The position numbers and the translations under genes were made by a program. A stretch of 64,000 nt of DNA from Glossina fuscipes (Eukaryota; Arthropoda; Insecta; Diptera; Glossinidae). Location: assembly GCF_014805625.2 (NCBI RefSeq), contig NW_023998490.1, positions 775,231-839,230 on the forward strand, written 5' to 3'. This document shows positions 48,248 through 62,092 of the stretch, one piece after another. The notes beneath the pieces are model-generated. The model searched no databases. It had not been told where the DNA came from and saw only the letters and a list, made by a program, of their open reading frames with translations. Each line of letters opens with the position of its first letter. The first letter of the stretch is position 1.

Positions 48248-50278
48248 TCCTTTTGGATATATAGTTTCTATAAATGGCTCTGTGCATTGTATCATGTCTG
48301 CTAAGCGTGCAAGCAATCATCATTTTACACAAGCAATCCACATTAAAGACATGATACACAGTCGCGATCAGTGTATGTAGATGAGTTTGCATATCTTTTT
48401 TTATATCGGAAAAAAAGTAAAAATAAAACAATGAAATACAGCTGTTTTCCCGTAATAGTCTCATTATTAATTTCAGAAAAAGAAGAAATAAAATAAAAAT
48501 CCTTACGTTTTCCTAAGAAATTTTTGCAAGCAAAAATAATTATTTAAAGCGAACCTGGTACTATTTATGTAATTAGATTTTAATTGTAAGATTTAGAGAA
48601 TAACATCATTTGAAATGTAATTAAAGTTTACGATCGACGTTAGCTTGTCAGCAGTAAGATACAACGCAGGTTTGACGTGCATTAACTTGGAAAAAATAAA
48701 TAAATTTTACAATTAGAAAGTTTTCTCGAGAATTAGGCAAAAAATATTTTTTGTCCTCTGGTCTTGTCGGCAAAAATCCAATCTTTTAAAATATCTGGTA
48801 ATATCTTTTTACCATTTTTTGCAGATATCGTTCAATTAGTTAGGAATCAGTCATTCGTAAAAATTGCCTTCTCGCTCTTCTAAACATCTTGATCTCGATA
48901 AACTATTTTCGATTGTACTCTTAGTAAATCAAAATCTTCCACTTGTGGGCTTGTCAACTGCTTTTAATCGCAAAAACATTGAAATATTGATCAACCTTTT
49001 ATGTTAACTTCTTAGTGATAACCTAATCGTACTGCGATTCAGCTATAGGCTATTTAAGGGCATATTTTATTCAATATTGTTTTCGCTCCCTCCATGAAAA
49101 CATAGGCCTGTTCATCTAATAATTCTTTTACTGCATAGATATTTTAACTTTTGAATTTTCAGAAAAGAAAAAACGAAAAATATTCTTCGAATCTGTTTGC
49201 TGAAGTTTGTAGTTTCTTTTATTCATGTCTTTGTATTTTGTAAAGGATCTGGAATTAATGGAAAGCTTTTTATCTTAGGCCCGGTTTATCTTCTCATGAC
49301 TCAATGATTTCTAAGTAATTAATAAACAACGTAGCATAATATAATAGTTCCCTTACGTCGAAAATAACCGCGTAACAAAAGATCGATCATTATCACGAGA
49401 AAAAAAGAAGAAAACATATAACATAATAAATATAGCAATATGATATTTAAAATAAGGTCACTAAGGAAATTTTAGAATGAAACCGGTTATAGCCTTCTTA
49501 AACTGAAATACCTTTCGAGGTTGTAAATATAGTAAATGAATATAGCAAATGTCAACTGGTCTTTACTGAAATAGTTGCAAATAAACAATAATGGTACTAA
49601 TGAAATGTATACCATATTTACGGGTACGAAACGAAAATGAAGTAGTATTATTATTCAGTGACTCTCTAAGCATTTTCACTTATGCTATAACCGAAATCAC
49701 TTTATATCATATTCTTGAAAGCTAAGAAATATTTTAAGGATTTCAAATATTATTTACTATGCATAATTATAACCGTCCCATAACTAGAATCGTCCTATTT
49801 AATTAAAACTTAAAATGTATGTCATAATTGCGGACATGAAAAAGCTAAAATATAATGCCTATTTTCTAATAGAGAGAACAATTTTACGGCCATTATAAGC
49901 AAAATTTTAAATAACTTAAACTCAGTTTTTTTTCTTTTTAGGTGAGAGAATTTAATCGTGCGACGTATTTTTCTTGAAATTTGTATTAAATGATCAAATT
50001 GTTTTTGTCTAGCAGCACGATTGACAATAAGTAACAACCTGAACTTTAGATAGTTATAGTAATATTCTTCAATAAAAGTAAGTGCATAGGTTTAAAAAGT
50101 ACTAAATCTGACTCATCCTGTGATTAGTTTGGGATTTTCTTAGCTGTGAAATATCAGAAAAAATAAATACTTAAGCAATTATATGAATCAGCCATCTGTC
50201 ATGAAAGTTCGTTTTAAGCGAACTTTTCAAACAAAGTTAAGATTGTAAAATGCAAGTTTCGTTCTGTCTTCATGCGCG

Positions 50279-50320
50279 CACACACACACACACTCACACA
50301 CACACACACATACACACACA
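50279..50320 (+). repeat. (CA)n microsatellite
   Basis: CA alternation of about 40 bp with single CT and TA interruptions. Confidence 0.9.
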
Positions 50321-52770
50321 TGTAAATATGTAACTTTTGAAAAGATGTGTTTTCATGGCTACATTAACACCCACGCCTGAATTTTCATTATGCCCGATTT
50401 ACGTAAACTTTATAGGGAAATTCGACAAATGCAGAAGGATTTTTCAACGCATTTAAACAGGTGAGCTCATAAATCATTTGATGAACTGAAGTCATCGTAA
50501 TAGTCTAAAATAGTGACAAGAAAGAGCAGACAATTCCGTTAGTAATATTTACATAAAATGATATACAAATTATAACTAAAACGTTCTTTTAGTGCATAAA
50601 CATTTAATCCATTTCAGTATATCGTGGAAGCAACAACATATTTCACATCAGAATAAATATCTACGTAGAGATGGAGAGTGGGAGAGGGGACGGGGACATT
50701 TGGACATAACGTTTATCAAATCGCTTTTAAGAATCGTTTTAGGTTCCAGTCCACTTCATACCATTTCACAGGGTTGCAATTCACACAATTTCATTTTACA
50801 CGATTGCTTACGCTTATCCAACGTCTTTGTCGACCGTGTAGGCTAAGATACTTTCTCTTTTTCCGTACATCTCTAGCTTTGTTGTTATTCTTCCCTTTGC
50901 TTGTTCCTATTGCGAATAGCGATCACGCTTCGTTTATTTCAAAAAACTTTATCTCGTTTTGCGTGTTTCCAAACGTAAACTAGAATTCTCAACGATTCTT
51001 GATTGAAAACCCTTTTGCTGTTTCTAAAATTTCGTGGTTTTGTTTTATGCAATCATATCATCTGTGTAAGTTGAAGCATATGTGTAAATAGGAGATGAAA
51101 AAATGTTAAGAAAAGTTTAAGTTTTACGCTTACTTGCCTATAAAAAAAAAACCGTATAAAAGTTAATTTGTATAAATCGTTTTGTTTTAAAAATTTTCAT
51201 TTTACCTCCCTTGTTTTTTTTTTTTTGATTTTTTTTTTTCATTTATTCACACATTTTACCGCTGATGTCATCAGCCGTACCTTTATCTTAAATAAAAGAA
51301 AAAAATATTCGTTTTTTTATAAATGTAGCAAATATTGTTTTCTTATTTGTACAAAGGCATAAAAAAAACTCAAACAAGCATACACATATACGCATACACA
51401 CATACACACACAAACACAAACACAAAACAGCTAATATAATAAACTTTGTTTTTTTTTTTTGCATCCATGCCGCTAAAATTCTACAAAATATGTGCATATA
51501 TGTGTGTGTCAGTTTGCGTGCATATAAAGATGTGAGTATATGTTTTTGTTTGGTTGGACTTTGGACCCGTTGGTATTTCATTTAAGAGTTGTTGTGCCGC
51601 AAAATAATTTGTATTATTGCTGCTGTTATTACCCCCTGTGTTGGTTGGCTAGTGCTGCTCTGGTTGCCATGCTACGGTCCTATTATTCACATTACTGATG
51701 GTGACATTATTGTTGTTGTTGTATTTATTTCTCTTCTTTTTTTTTTTTTTCTTGTTATTTCTTATTTGTTTATACACATATCATTATGGCTGTTCCTTTG
51801 CAGGCTACAGCGCTGCTGTTATTAATTGCTTCTGCATATATTTTTGATAAACTAAAAAATATTGAGCTTTACATTTTAAATTTGTGAAAGCCTGAATGTT
51901 TGCGAATTCTCATATATTAAAAATTTAACATTTATTTTTCACTTTTCATACGATCACCTTAAAGCTCAATACTTATAGTAAAGTTTAAAATATATTAACA
52001 AAGTATTACATAATCAAATAATAAAAAAAGCAGTTAGACCGCTTTTCTTCTGCAATAAAGAGAACAAAAAAAATAAAATTATCAACAACAATAATACGAT
52101 CATAACAAAGCATCAACATTTTACATAATGAAAAGATATACAAATGCCCGGCATTAAGGGCACTCTTTAATTATGGAGAAGTTAAGTTTTTATTTATTCT
52201 ATAGATTTTTTGTATTCATTGCCGAAGAAAAAAGGGTACACTAAATTTTTATTCTTTTGTGCCAGTTTACCAATAAACAGGTTCCATTAGAACGAAGATT
52301 GTTTAATTGGTAGATTGTTTAAAATTATTAATTAAGCGGAAAATCAAATTTTGGTTAATTTTTTCTTTTCGTCAATTTGCGCTTGTGCACCCATTTGTGA
52401 TATTTGATGCTAATAAATGTTACTTCTATTAAGAGCGTAATATTTTTTAGACATCACAATGTCTATATGCATGTACATATATATATATATATATGTATAT
52501 TTATACATTGGTCAATTGGAAACTTAAAGAATATATAGTTTTTTGAGTATGAAGTTTCACACGATATGTCGATCCGTCCGTCCATTTATTGACTTGCTGT
52601 CTTTTAGTAGCATATTATCTTTCTTTTCTTTTTTTATATTTAAAAAATTATATCGACTTTGCATTTTATGCTTATATTAGTTATTCATACCAAATATGTT
52701 CAGTAAGTATTCATTGGACGTTAGGGTCTTCTGGGGAAAATATCCACCACACGACACTAAGAAAATCGTT

Positions 52771-52825
52771 ACATATATGTGAAGTCGAGCTGTGCTAAGG
52801 AACGGCTATATCACACATATATAGC
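52771..52825 (+). repeat. Dispersed hairpin-forming repeat, copy 2
   Basis: ACATATATGTGAAGTCGAGC with TCACACATATAT at 52811-52822 can pair. The loop GCTGTGCTAAGGAACGGCTA aligns with the 44.5-kb copy (GTTGTGGTAAGAAACACCTG). Confidence 0.55.
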
Positions 52826-54104
52826 GAATCAAGACGAAACATTCACAATACATAAAACAAAAAAATTATACTTATGTATAGCAGGTTATGAAATTCAGTA
52901 ATTATATTTCATTATCTAAGATTTAGAAGGTCTTCACGATTGTTAAAAAAAAAAAAAGATTACCGAGATATTGATGATGATGATGATTAATGACGCGATC
53001 GAAGCAATCTGGCTACTTCACCAAGTTTACTTTAGCAAGTTAAGATGTTCGTAAAGAGTGTGTCGTTGGGCTTATATCGACAGGTGTTAAAATAAATTTT
53101 ACAAGAACACGATCACAACTCTTAAGAAGCTTGAAACAGTAACGGTTTCACTTTAAGTGGATTAAATTTGTTTACTGTTTAAAGAATTTATGCTACTGAG
53201 CTACTAGCGGATACCAGATAAACAAACGGATTGGCTCCATTTCGCTCTAAATAGTATAGAGTTTCTTGTTGTTTCTACAATGAAAGCGGTTCAGACCTGA
53301 ACACGATATAATTTTTCTAAGATATAAGTCGCCGACTTTTAAAGAAACACATTCTTAGCCAAGTCGAACCATTCGCTGATGTGATCTAAACATTTTTCTT
53401 GATCCCCGAAACGTTAACGATTAAAGTCCTTTTGAGCCCAAAGAGGGCTTCCTTCGCCATAACGAGCTTCTTGATAGATCGCCAAATTTTACATTTACTT
53501 AAAATACTTCTACAATTGCATATGAATTCAACTTTCTATTCTTTTTAATTTTTTTTTTCTTCTGCTTTTTGGGCTAAACGTTTTTATTTGATTTTCATTT
53601 ATTTAATGATTTGTATATGAATGCGAACTGGTTTTTATCTGTAATCGTAATCCTTGAGTTGAGGGTTATGGAAATCAAAATATCTTAATATTTATTGCCA
53701 CATTTATAATAAGCATTTAAGTAAACACTAAAAAAAAAGAAGAGCTTTAATCGTCTTGGGGCAAAATCTTCGACAACCATCAGCAAAAGTAAATATGTGA
53801 ACAATATGTGTTGCTTTGTTTGTTCATTATCGATGTTGGTGTATTCGAAACATTGTTGCTTTCGATTTTTAAATAACTCTGGTAAACATTTGTAGTCAAA
53901 TTTTAGCCTAAGTATACATTTTCTATAGAAATAGTTAAAAAATTTCTTAGAGCATTCGAGCATTTGAATACAATGGAACTCTCCATTGAGCAGATAGGAA
54001 ATCTTCCCGCGATTGAAGTATAAATACGCGGCTGCCATGAAAAATGACATAGATCATATATAAGTCGATGTCAAAAGCTTGATATCTATTCTAAGTGTCT
54101 TCAT

Positions 54105-54590
54105 AGTCCAAACAACCGATTGTAGTGCAACTTTACATTGCGCAGATAAGCACAGGACCGTTATGAAAATCGGTAAGAGAAGAATAAATGGATTGCTTCA
54201 AGAGTCCAAGACAACCTAACAGACGCTTGAGGTAATATCTTTATGGTCTATACAACCGATTGCAGGTCTACTTTACATTATGCTCTGAAGTGTAATTGGG
54301 CTACATACACAGAGCCGCTATCAGATTCCCCGATAGAAGGATAAATCGATGCTTTTAAACGTCCAAGACAATTTCTATAACCTAACAAAAGGATGAGATT
54401 TATTTCAAGCCTCTTTCTGGTGTATATATATAACCGACTATAGGGCTACTTTACATTGCGCGCTTAAGTACTCCTTTCATTGTTGAGAAAGGGCAATCGC
54501 AGGGCCGCTATGAGAATTCCCCAATAACTCCTGGACGGCAAATCTTCGTTCCCGTTATGAATAAGCTGAAAAGTTCAAGGCTTTACAACT
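54105..54590 (+). repeat. Degenerate satellite-like repeat, units of about 140-180 bp
   Basis: ACAACCGATTGTAG, ACAACCGATTGCAG and TAACCGACTATAG at about 54112, 54252 and 54431 are each followed by CTACTTTACATTGCGC-type sequence, then GGACCGTTATGA, AGCCGCTATCAG and GGGCCGCTATGAG. Unit ends share CCTAACA(A)A. A weaker fourth unit may follow at 54620-54800. Confidence 0.65.
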
Positions 54591-55319
54591 TAACAAAGGT
54601 TGACTTTTCTCGAAAGCTATGTTATAGGTCACGAATGGCAGACTACAATGCGGCAGCTATTGAGATATAAAGGCATGCCGGCTTTGCGAAGCATAAAAGT
54701 TCGGCAACAAATACATCAGAGGATCATCGATGTCGCCGGGCTAAGCAATCTCAAAGGCTTCATGCTATTTCTACAACCTACCAAACACAAAGGCTAATTT
54801 AAAACATCGTTTGTGTTATGATTCAATAATTCAACGATCGTATCGCTATTTTTACTATTCTCTTCCTGTTCCACTCCGGAAAAACCAAGTCAACGCCTCA
54901 ATCAAATTTACCGCAATTCCTTATAAAGTAAATGATATGTCATTTATGTTACGCCATTCGACTTGCCCGGGCTACAAGCATACTTAAGCGCCTAACAAAC
55001 ATAAGCTCAAATATCTCAACCTAGGCCCAAACATACCGTCACACCGTCACGAACCTTCTATTCGTAATGTGATCTCGCAATGAAATCTAACCAATGAAGG
55101 CAATCCGCAAGACATCACCCACGAGGCGGACGAGATGTATCGATAAACTGTAACTGAATTTTAATTAAACTTTAATAAAATTTAAAATAAATTTTCCTTA
55201 CTATTGACCCGAATTTATGAACAGACGGACTTTACGGTATCTTGGTTGCATATCTTTTCCGTGTACGCATTAATTTGACTTGAAAAAGATTTATTTTATG
55301 GCATTTTATTAAACATAAG

Positions 55320-55543
55320 CGCAAGCCATAAAGCTTCAGACCAATGGCTATTACAACATCAACTACCCCTTCTACCTGGGAACGATAGGGATGTTAACTG
55401 CTCTCTATGTGCAGGTTTGTGCGCCTTTGAAAAGACATTAATAAAGTGAAGACATTTTCATATCCTTGAAGGGATAATTTATGTAATAGTTCTCAATAGT
55501 TGCCCATATTTCACCTGAACGTAACGGATAATAATAATAATAA
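55320..55543 (+). mobile_element. Possible LINE 3' end with (TAA)n tail
   Basis: Conceptual translation around 55370-55440 gives LLPGNDRDVNCSLCAG, reminiscent of the C-terminal Cys-containing region of non-LTR retrotransposons. The stretch ends CACCTGAACGTAACGGATAA followed by a short (TAA)n tail at 55527-55543. It is short and diverged; only the tail is clear. Confidence 0.22.
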
Positions 55544-57219
55544 ACAACGTGTAAGTACTTCGATATATTAAAGGTAATAAAATTTGTTTATTAGAACTTT
55601 AATAAAAAAAAAAAAAAAAAATGAAAATGAAAATGAAAATAAAAATAAAAAATAAATTTATAGTTTTGTTTACTCTGGCATACGAATTAAATGCGAGAAT
55701 TTATGGTCAACCTTAAATTATATCATTTCTGTTTAGCACGTTTACAGGATTGTTGCTTTTGTTGCTTCTGCTGCTATGGCATCGTTATTTTGTTCACTTG
55801 AAAAATAGGCTAAAATTCCGTTTATTATAAAATATAATACAATAGGCCTGTGCCAAGCATGCAGTAAAAACAGCATGATTGCCTACCAAAAGAAAGAAAT
55901 CCTCAATAATAATACAAAATTTGCAAAATCTATTCTTATATACAATTTATGGTTAGATTGCATGTATTTGTATGCACGTCAACAAATATAGTAACAAAAT
56001 TTAAATTTATGTTTTTTCATATGTACATATATATGTATGTTTAAATCTCGTTTGTTCTCTTTCTTTTTCGCTTTTGCTACTAGCGGTAGTTGAGTTGAAA
56101 TAAAAGCAATCCAAACTGAGAGAAAAAAAAGTAAGAAAACAACAAACTATACACAGTTCCTAGCCACCGTTCAAATTATAATGTTATGCATTCGCTTTAA
56201 TAAACATTAACATAAATATACGACATTCGTCTATACATGATGTTCGCAATAGTGCTGCTATTAGTATTAGATTCTGGTAAATTTGTAGGTGAACATTTTT
56301 TTTTTTTTTTTTTCACTGATGATATGCATACACCGCAATATTCATGTAGGAAGGCAGGCGAAAAAAGAAAAGTGCACTCAGTTCAAGTTGTATCTTGACG
56401 ACGGTATAAGTATAACGTCAAGTTTTCCACATCCGTCGCTTATTTTCAACTTTTTATTTTTCTTAAAAAAGCACTAACAGCCCCGGTCGTATAAGTAACA
56501 TATTGTATTATTTTCACCTACTATTAGCGTAGACATAAACCAAACCATATTTATGTATGGCACCAATGCAAGGGAATAGACGATAAAGGAGATTACGATT
56601 TACAAGGGAAATGCATTCACTCTGAGCCTACATTACAAGAAACCTTACATAGAATCAAAGCTGCAGGCATTTTGTTCGCTCACCTACTCTAGATTTTTCA
56701 AAATAAGTTTTCCAAAGTGAAAGCGTATTAGAAAAAGAAAAGCAAATAAGAAAGATATTCTTGGAACATTTCCACTTTCTGTTTTGTTTTCTAAGTGAAC
56801 TGTCACTGAACTGGGGATATATTCCATTGACGCAACCTTGAAGGCAAGAACGCAAGCATCGAAAATTATTTATAGAGAGGGTGAAAGAGTGAGTAATCTC
56901 AAAGGGGAAAGCAAGGCTTTTACGAGTAGATTGCACCGGCAACTCCATAATTAATGGCTGACTACGCTAAGAAACCTGACTAATCTTTTCAGGGGAATTT
57001 GTCAGTGAACAAATGTCCGACAACTCTGCCGACTTTTGCAAGTTTAATTGGTCAAATTTCAATAAATTTCAATTACTTTGGATGAGTTGGGAGGCGGAAT
57101 TTTTTAATTCTAAAATTAATTCAAAAATAAATGCTGTATAAAAAATGTCCGGAATGGTTGTAAGTTGTAAGTCAAGAAATAATGTTTTTCAAAATTTATT
57201 TCGAAGCCTTAGCTGTGTT

Positions 57220-57221
<2 letters not shown>

Positions 57222-57251
<30 letters not shown>
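57222..57251 (+). repeat. (TA)n microsatellite
   Basis: Perfect TA alternation of about 30 bp. Confidence 0.9.
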
Positions 57252-57253
<2 letters not shown>

Positions 57254-58724
57254 CTTGTAGGCTATTTGAGAGATATGTCCTTCAGTTTCTTAGGGAGCCC
57301 TCATGTTTACTGCAATGGCATGCAACCGGCAAGCGAATTTTCAGTATAGGAAAAGTAAAAGGTTAGAGTCACATGTGCATTGATTAGTTGACCTTAGAGT
57401 TATTAACGATGTTAAAGAAAATTAAACTCTTCTTTAATCAGCCATAACTAGGATCCGATTCGTACTTAAAATAGCAGCCAGAACGCTCATCTCATTACCG
57501 TACTCGCCAAAAATCACATTTCTAAGTTAATATCTAGAGACATCTTGCAGGTTTTATTAACAAGTTTATCATTTCGGAATCGTTGAACGGAAACATATAT
57601 ATAAGCTATGTGCACCTTTACGCTTTTTGCATCTCTTCGATCGATAAACGATGGATAAGGACAAGAATAAGAACCGAACCTGGCGGATAAGGACATGAAC
57701 GTGAACCGATATAGACTTCTGTATATGAACAAGCATATAGCGATTGAATTGCAAGGTAAGTTAGCTTTCTGATCTTTGAATTGAATCGGATACCAAACAA
57801 TGAGGAAAAGAGCTCACCATCTTTCTTTCATAATTAAAATAACAATTAACTAAATTTTTCGCATTGAAATTGACCTCAAAAGGAAAATGAAATGAAAAAT
57901 ATTGTATTAATGATAATCAGCTTCCAACGACATATTTTAAAAGGAAAATTTCTCATATTTGTTTTCATAATGAATAGTAAATTTTGCCGTAAATAATGTC
58001 ATAAAGTTTCAACTTTTCTTTCGCGTGTCTTTATAAAAGAAATGCATGACACAGTTTTTGATATTTTATAATGAATATGCGAATGTCTCAGTGTATGTAA
58101 GGGCGAAGTAAAAATAAAAAAATAACAAACCTATAAAGACATTTTACAACTTGCACGATTTTTACTGAAATATTTTTCAAATAATATTTAGCGTGAAAGA
58201 GTTGCCGGTGAAAAAGAGAACGAAAGATGAGAAAGAAAGAGTCAAACATTTTCTTTTTTTCTTTAGTAGAGCTCTTAGTAATACATCATAACAGCTTTTA
58301 ATAATATATCTGTTCGGTAAATATTGTTGCTATTTACCAAACAACATCAAATAAGCAAGAAATAGACGAAGAACTAAAACTTCCACATATGCTTTTAGCT
58401 CAAATCTATCAAAGACAATAGTGATTATTTGTAATTGATATGTAATAAAGAAAGCTATAACTAAAATGGGGTGGGATAACGTCAGGCCAACCAGCTAACT
58501 ATATAACTAATTTTTGCTCTTTGTTGAGCTCTGAGTACATCACATGTCTTAAAATCTTCAAGTGTCTTCTCTTCTCTTAATTAAATTAGACTGATCGAAA
58601 GCCTGAAATAATCGTCATCTTCTGCTCGTCTTTCCGTCTCTAATAGTTTTCCATTAGATTGCTTCGCTAAAAAGGCCTGCAGCTCTACCTTGCACTCGTT
58701 TATATGAATAATAAATTTTCATTC

Positions 58725-58896
58725 ACATTATCATTATCATTATAATTAATTTAGAGCAATATATGTTAAGACTAAAGTCCTAAAGCACTGGCCTATAAGT
58801 CTTTGGGTTTTTTTGGAAAACTCTAGCGCACTTGAGGATTGGATGAGCATTAAGTTTTCGGTCGAGATTCTTTGCCTATTCGCCCATCCAGGCGGG
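58725..58896 (-). mobile_element. tRNA-derived SINE, short-body type, minus strand, diverged
   Basis: Same orientation and order as the 11.1-kb copy: a (CATTAT)n/(ATT)n tail at 58725-58750, CTCTAGCGCACTTGA near 58823, GGTCGAGATTC near 58859 and CATCCAGGCGG at the head end. More diverged than the other short-body copies, and no clear target-site duplication. Confidence 0.62.
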
Positions 58897-60169
58897 TAAA
58901 TTTTTAAACTAAAACTGTTTTTCTCAAGTGAAATTTGTTCGGCAACTTGCTCACAGTGCAGAATTTGAATTATGTGAAATGTACGGCCAAGAAAAGAAGA
59001 GCAACTTAAGTATCTATAGTAGGAAGTTAACGTTCAATGTTTAGTACAAAAACTTTATCGCAGTTGAATAGTATGAAATGCAGTAGAAATGCTTGAAAGG
59101 AAGCTTCTTCTTGGGTGGACTGACTCAATCACATAGAAATATGAAAAGTGGAGTGTAACGAATCACGTGTAAATGAAATTTACTTTGACTAAAATACGTT
59201 TACTAAAATAAAAATTTTAGCTCCGCACAGGAAATTATGTTTACTTTAATATACGTTGAACTATATTATAGTAAGTTAACGATAAGAAATTTGCTAAAAT
59301 TATTTCTGTTATATCCAAGGTAGTATAAGTTATCTTTCAACCTTACTCGTTGAAATACAGGTCAGTATGTGCTGTGAAAAGTTTACACACATTTTTCTTG
59401 CAACTTACGGTGAAGCCTTATGGTCAAGACAATCATAATAATAATAATTCTCATGTTCAGGAATAAGTTTTTAACTGACTTTTTTCTTTCATTTAAAGAA
59501 ATTGCGTCTTCCAACCGTACAATAATAAAAAATATTGTATTCAATGTGTTGTTGCATTGTCAACAGCATATTGTATGATAGCAAAGTAAAATAAAGTTAT
59601 TAGAATTATTAACTAAAAAAGAAACCCGCATAGAGTTAATTGTTGCCTGAATTTTTAATCAACAAAGAAACCCGCATAGCGTTAATTGTTGCCTTGTTTT
59701 CCTGCACCGAAGCCTCTCCTTTCCTTAACGTAGAATTCTTATCTTGATTACTTTTACTAAAATTTATTTGTCCCAAAGATATCAATTCTCGTGTTGAAGC
59801 GACATAAGCATTAACAACTAAGATCATCAACGCTATAATTGGGGTGGATAGTTAGTTTAAAATTTTTGCCAAAAAATTATACTAAGGAGAAAACACAAAA
59901 CCTTGAAAAGACGTAGAAAGAGATGGAATAAGATGTAAGCCTACAGATACCAAGAAAGGAATATATTTCGTTATCTTTCTTCACCAAATGGTAAGATTTG
60001 ATTATGGCATTAGAGAAGATTTTTGAAAGGAAACTTTTTCCAACAGAGCTTCAAATTAACTAAAGATTTATGTTAGGAACCTACGTCTGAGGTAAGTGAA
60101 AAGGAAAAAGAAAAATTTTGTAGGGAGGTCGTCGAAAAGCAGGCCATTTCCCTTCAGAGTCATTATGTG

Positions 60170-60429
60170 GTCTACCGGACAGCCGAGTAAACTAGCGGAG
60201 AGTCGTGGCTCCCAAATCAGTGTTCATGGGTTCAAATCTCACTGCGGTTTGCCCTTACATGGTTCTACTTAGTTGGTAAAGACGACACGCTTATCGATTG
60301 GGCACATATACTGCAGCCACTTCACGTCTCTTTCTCTCTTTTCTCACTTCTTTTTGCCCATCACCCTGTTACACGTCACGATGATATGCCCTGAGTGATT
60401 GGTCATATTAGAAAAGAACAAAAAAAAAA
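60170..60429 (+). mobile_element. tRNA-derived SINE, long-body type, with target-site duplication
   Basis: About 260 bp flanked by ATTATGTG at 60162-60169 and 60430-60437. The head has ACTAGCGGAGAGTC and the B box GGTTCAAATCTC (60229-60240) followed by ACTGCGG, matching the 45.6-kb SINE head. The body differs from that copy: it has a pyrimidine-rich centre (60330-60360), then GAGTGATTGGTCATATTAGA and a poly-A tail. The 4.1-kb and 43.5-kb copies share this body. Confidence 0.75.
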
Positions 60430-61978
60430 ATTATGTGAACCTAACAATGTAGAAAAAATATTAGATTAGATCGTTTCTTAAATACGGACTTTTTTATATT
60501 ACTGATCCCTTCCCATATGTATAGCCAGTTCACAAGCAGCAAAATCCCTATAATTGTGAAAAGAACACGACATACCCATGGACTTAGATAACGTGGTCCG
60601 TCGCCATATTCTTTTCTACCCATAAGCTATTCTTAACTTTTACATAAAGCAGACAAAATTATTACTAAATTAAATTAACTAATAGTAAAGACAGGATTAT
60701 TGAGTCCGAATATGCGAAAACTACAGTTACCACATTAATAAGTACGCTTGCCTCTACATACGGTTTATTGTTTAGTATATATTTTTTTGTATATATTTTT
60801 GTATTTCGCATGTTTACTATAGGTCTTTCGAATATTCTGCATTTGGGCATATTATAAATATAATTAAAATTTTTGCTTAATATTTATAAATAATCCTCTT
60901 GTCGTTGTTGTTAAATAAAAATAAATGAATAAATATGGGACAGGTTTACTTACATAATTTTATATACATATATATACACTTCACATCTCATTACACGGCC
61001 ACGTGTGCAGTGAATTAGGTACAGTGCTCTTACGTTAATGTAAATACGAAAAAATAAAATTAAAATATATTCTGCGCATATATGTGCAAGTGTGGGAGAA
61101 AGTGATTTTATATTCGTCTCAAAACGTTATCAAGGTTTTAAACACCATCGGCTGCACTACGTTATGCTGAAAGTACTGTACGCGCATTGGCGGATTATTC
61201 AATAGTGCTACAAAAAATATATTCTATATTTGTTTTGTTAATAAATACTCTGCGAAACGTTTTGCTAAACAATTTTATTTTAGTTTTCAAAATGTAATGA
61301 AATATAAACGATATGAGGAAAATTGTATCACTTCAGTTTTTTGCGCTTAATTCTACGCCCTAATCCGCATGTAAATAATTTATATTTAATTACAAAAATT
61401 ATGAACAAGAGCTTAAAGGCGCGGTTTCTTCCTTAAACATACAAGTAACACATTAAAATGTTCAAAAAACCGATCACTAAATCACCTAAAAGGAGAGCAA
61501 AGACACCTCCTACCAACTACCTTGACAAAGTTTTGTAAACTCCCTAATAGAGATCTGTTAAGTAGGTTTGGGATTAATATGTGCTTAAATTTGGAAGCCT
61601 ACTCCGTTGAATTTAGATAAAGGAAAAAATTTCTTTATGAAAATAACTTTTAAACAAGGTAAACAAGTTCCAAATCGGATTTCCAGAACTACTCTTACCG
61701 AATTTCTGAAATTTTGGTTTGTTGGCATAAACCGACTAACGTAAAACTGTCATATTCGGTACTCTGGTGCATCTAACTTAAGAAATTCCAACAATATTCG
61801 CCCTAACAAATACCCACCCGTTCGCATAGTCGGCTTATGACAGCATAACGAATTTCTAAAATTTTCGTAATAATGGTTTCGAAAAGCAAAATTTGAATTT
61901 GTTTAGCCTGTTTGTTCACACAGATTCATGATGTGTCCGCGAAAGTAATTTACCTTTTCTACTTTGGACGGATTGAGC

Positions 61979-62092
61979 GGAGCTGCCAAGGCCAATCATA
62001 TCTTAATCCTAACTGCTGAGCAAAGCACCGTTAGAGCGTTTAGGGAGGTTAAGATGGCACTTTTCGCTTATGCAAAATAACCAAAAGTTATA
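61979..62092 (+). mobile_element. Possible LTR-retroelement pol fragment (Ty3/gypsy RT-RNase H junction)
   Basis: One frame reads GAAKANHILILTAEQSTVRA then FREVKMALFAYAK before a stop. The pattern T-x-E-x-x-x-A-F-x-x-x-K-x-A-L is characteristic of the segment linking reverse transcriptase and RNase H in gypsy-type pol. The match is short, with no flanking catalytic motifs and no LTR seen, so this is tentative. Confidence 0.3.

Larger units (their letters stand above)
45801..54104. other. Non-coding, microsatellite-rich, no gene recognised
   Basis: Contains the GA, CT, CACT and CA tracts and hairpin repeat copy 2 listed separately. All open frames are short and low in complexity. Confidence 0.5.

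Noticed and set aside
51589..51825. Plus-strand hydrophobic 78-codon frame
   Set aside because: Looks like membrane segments only because of T-rich low-complexity sequence.
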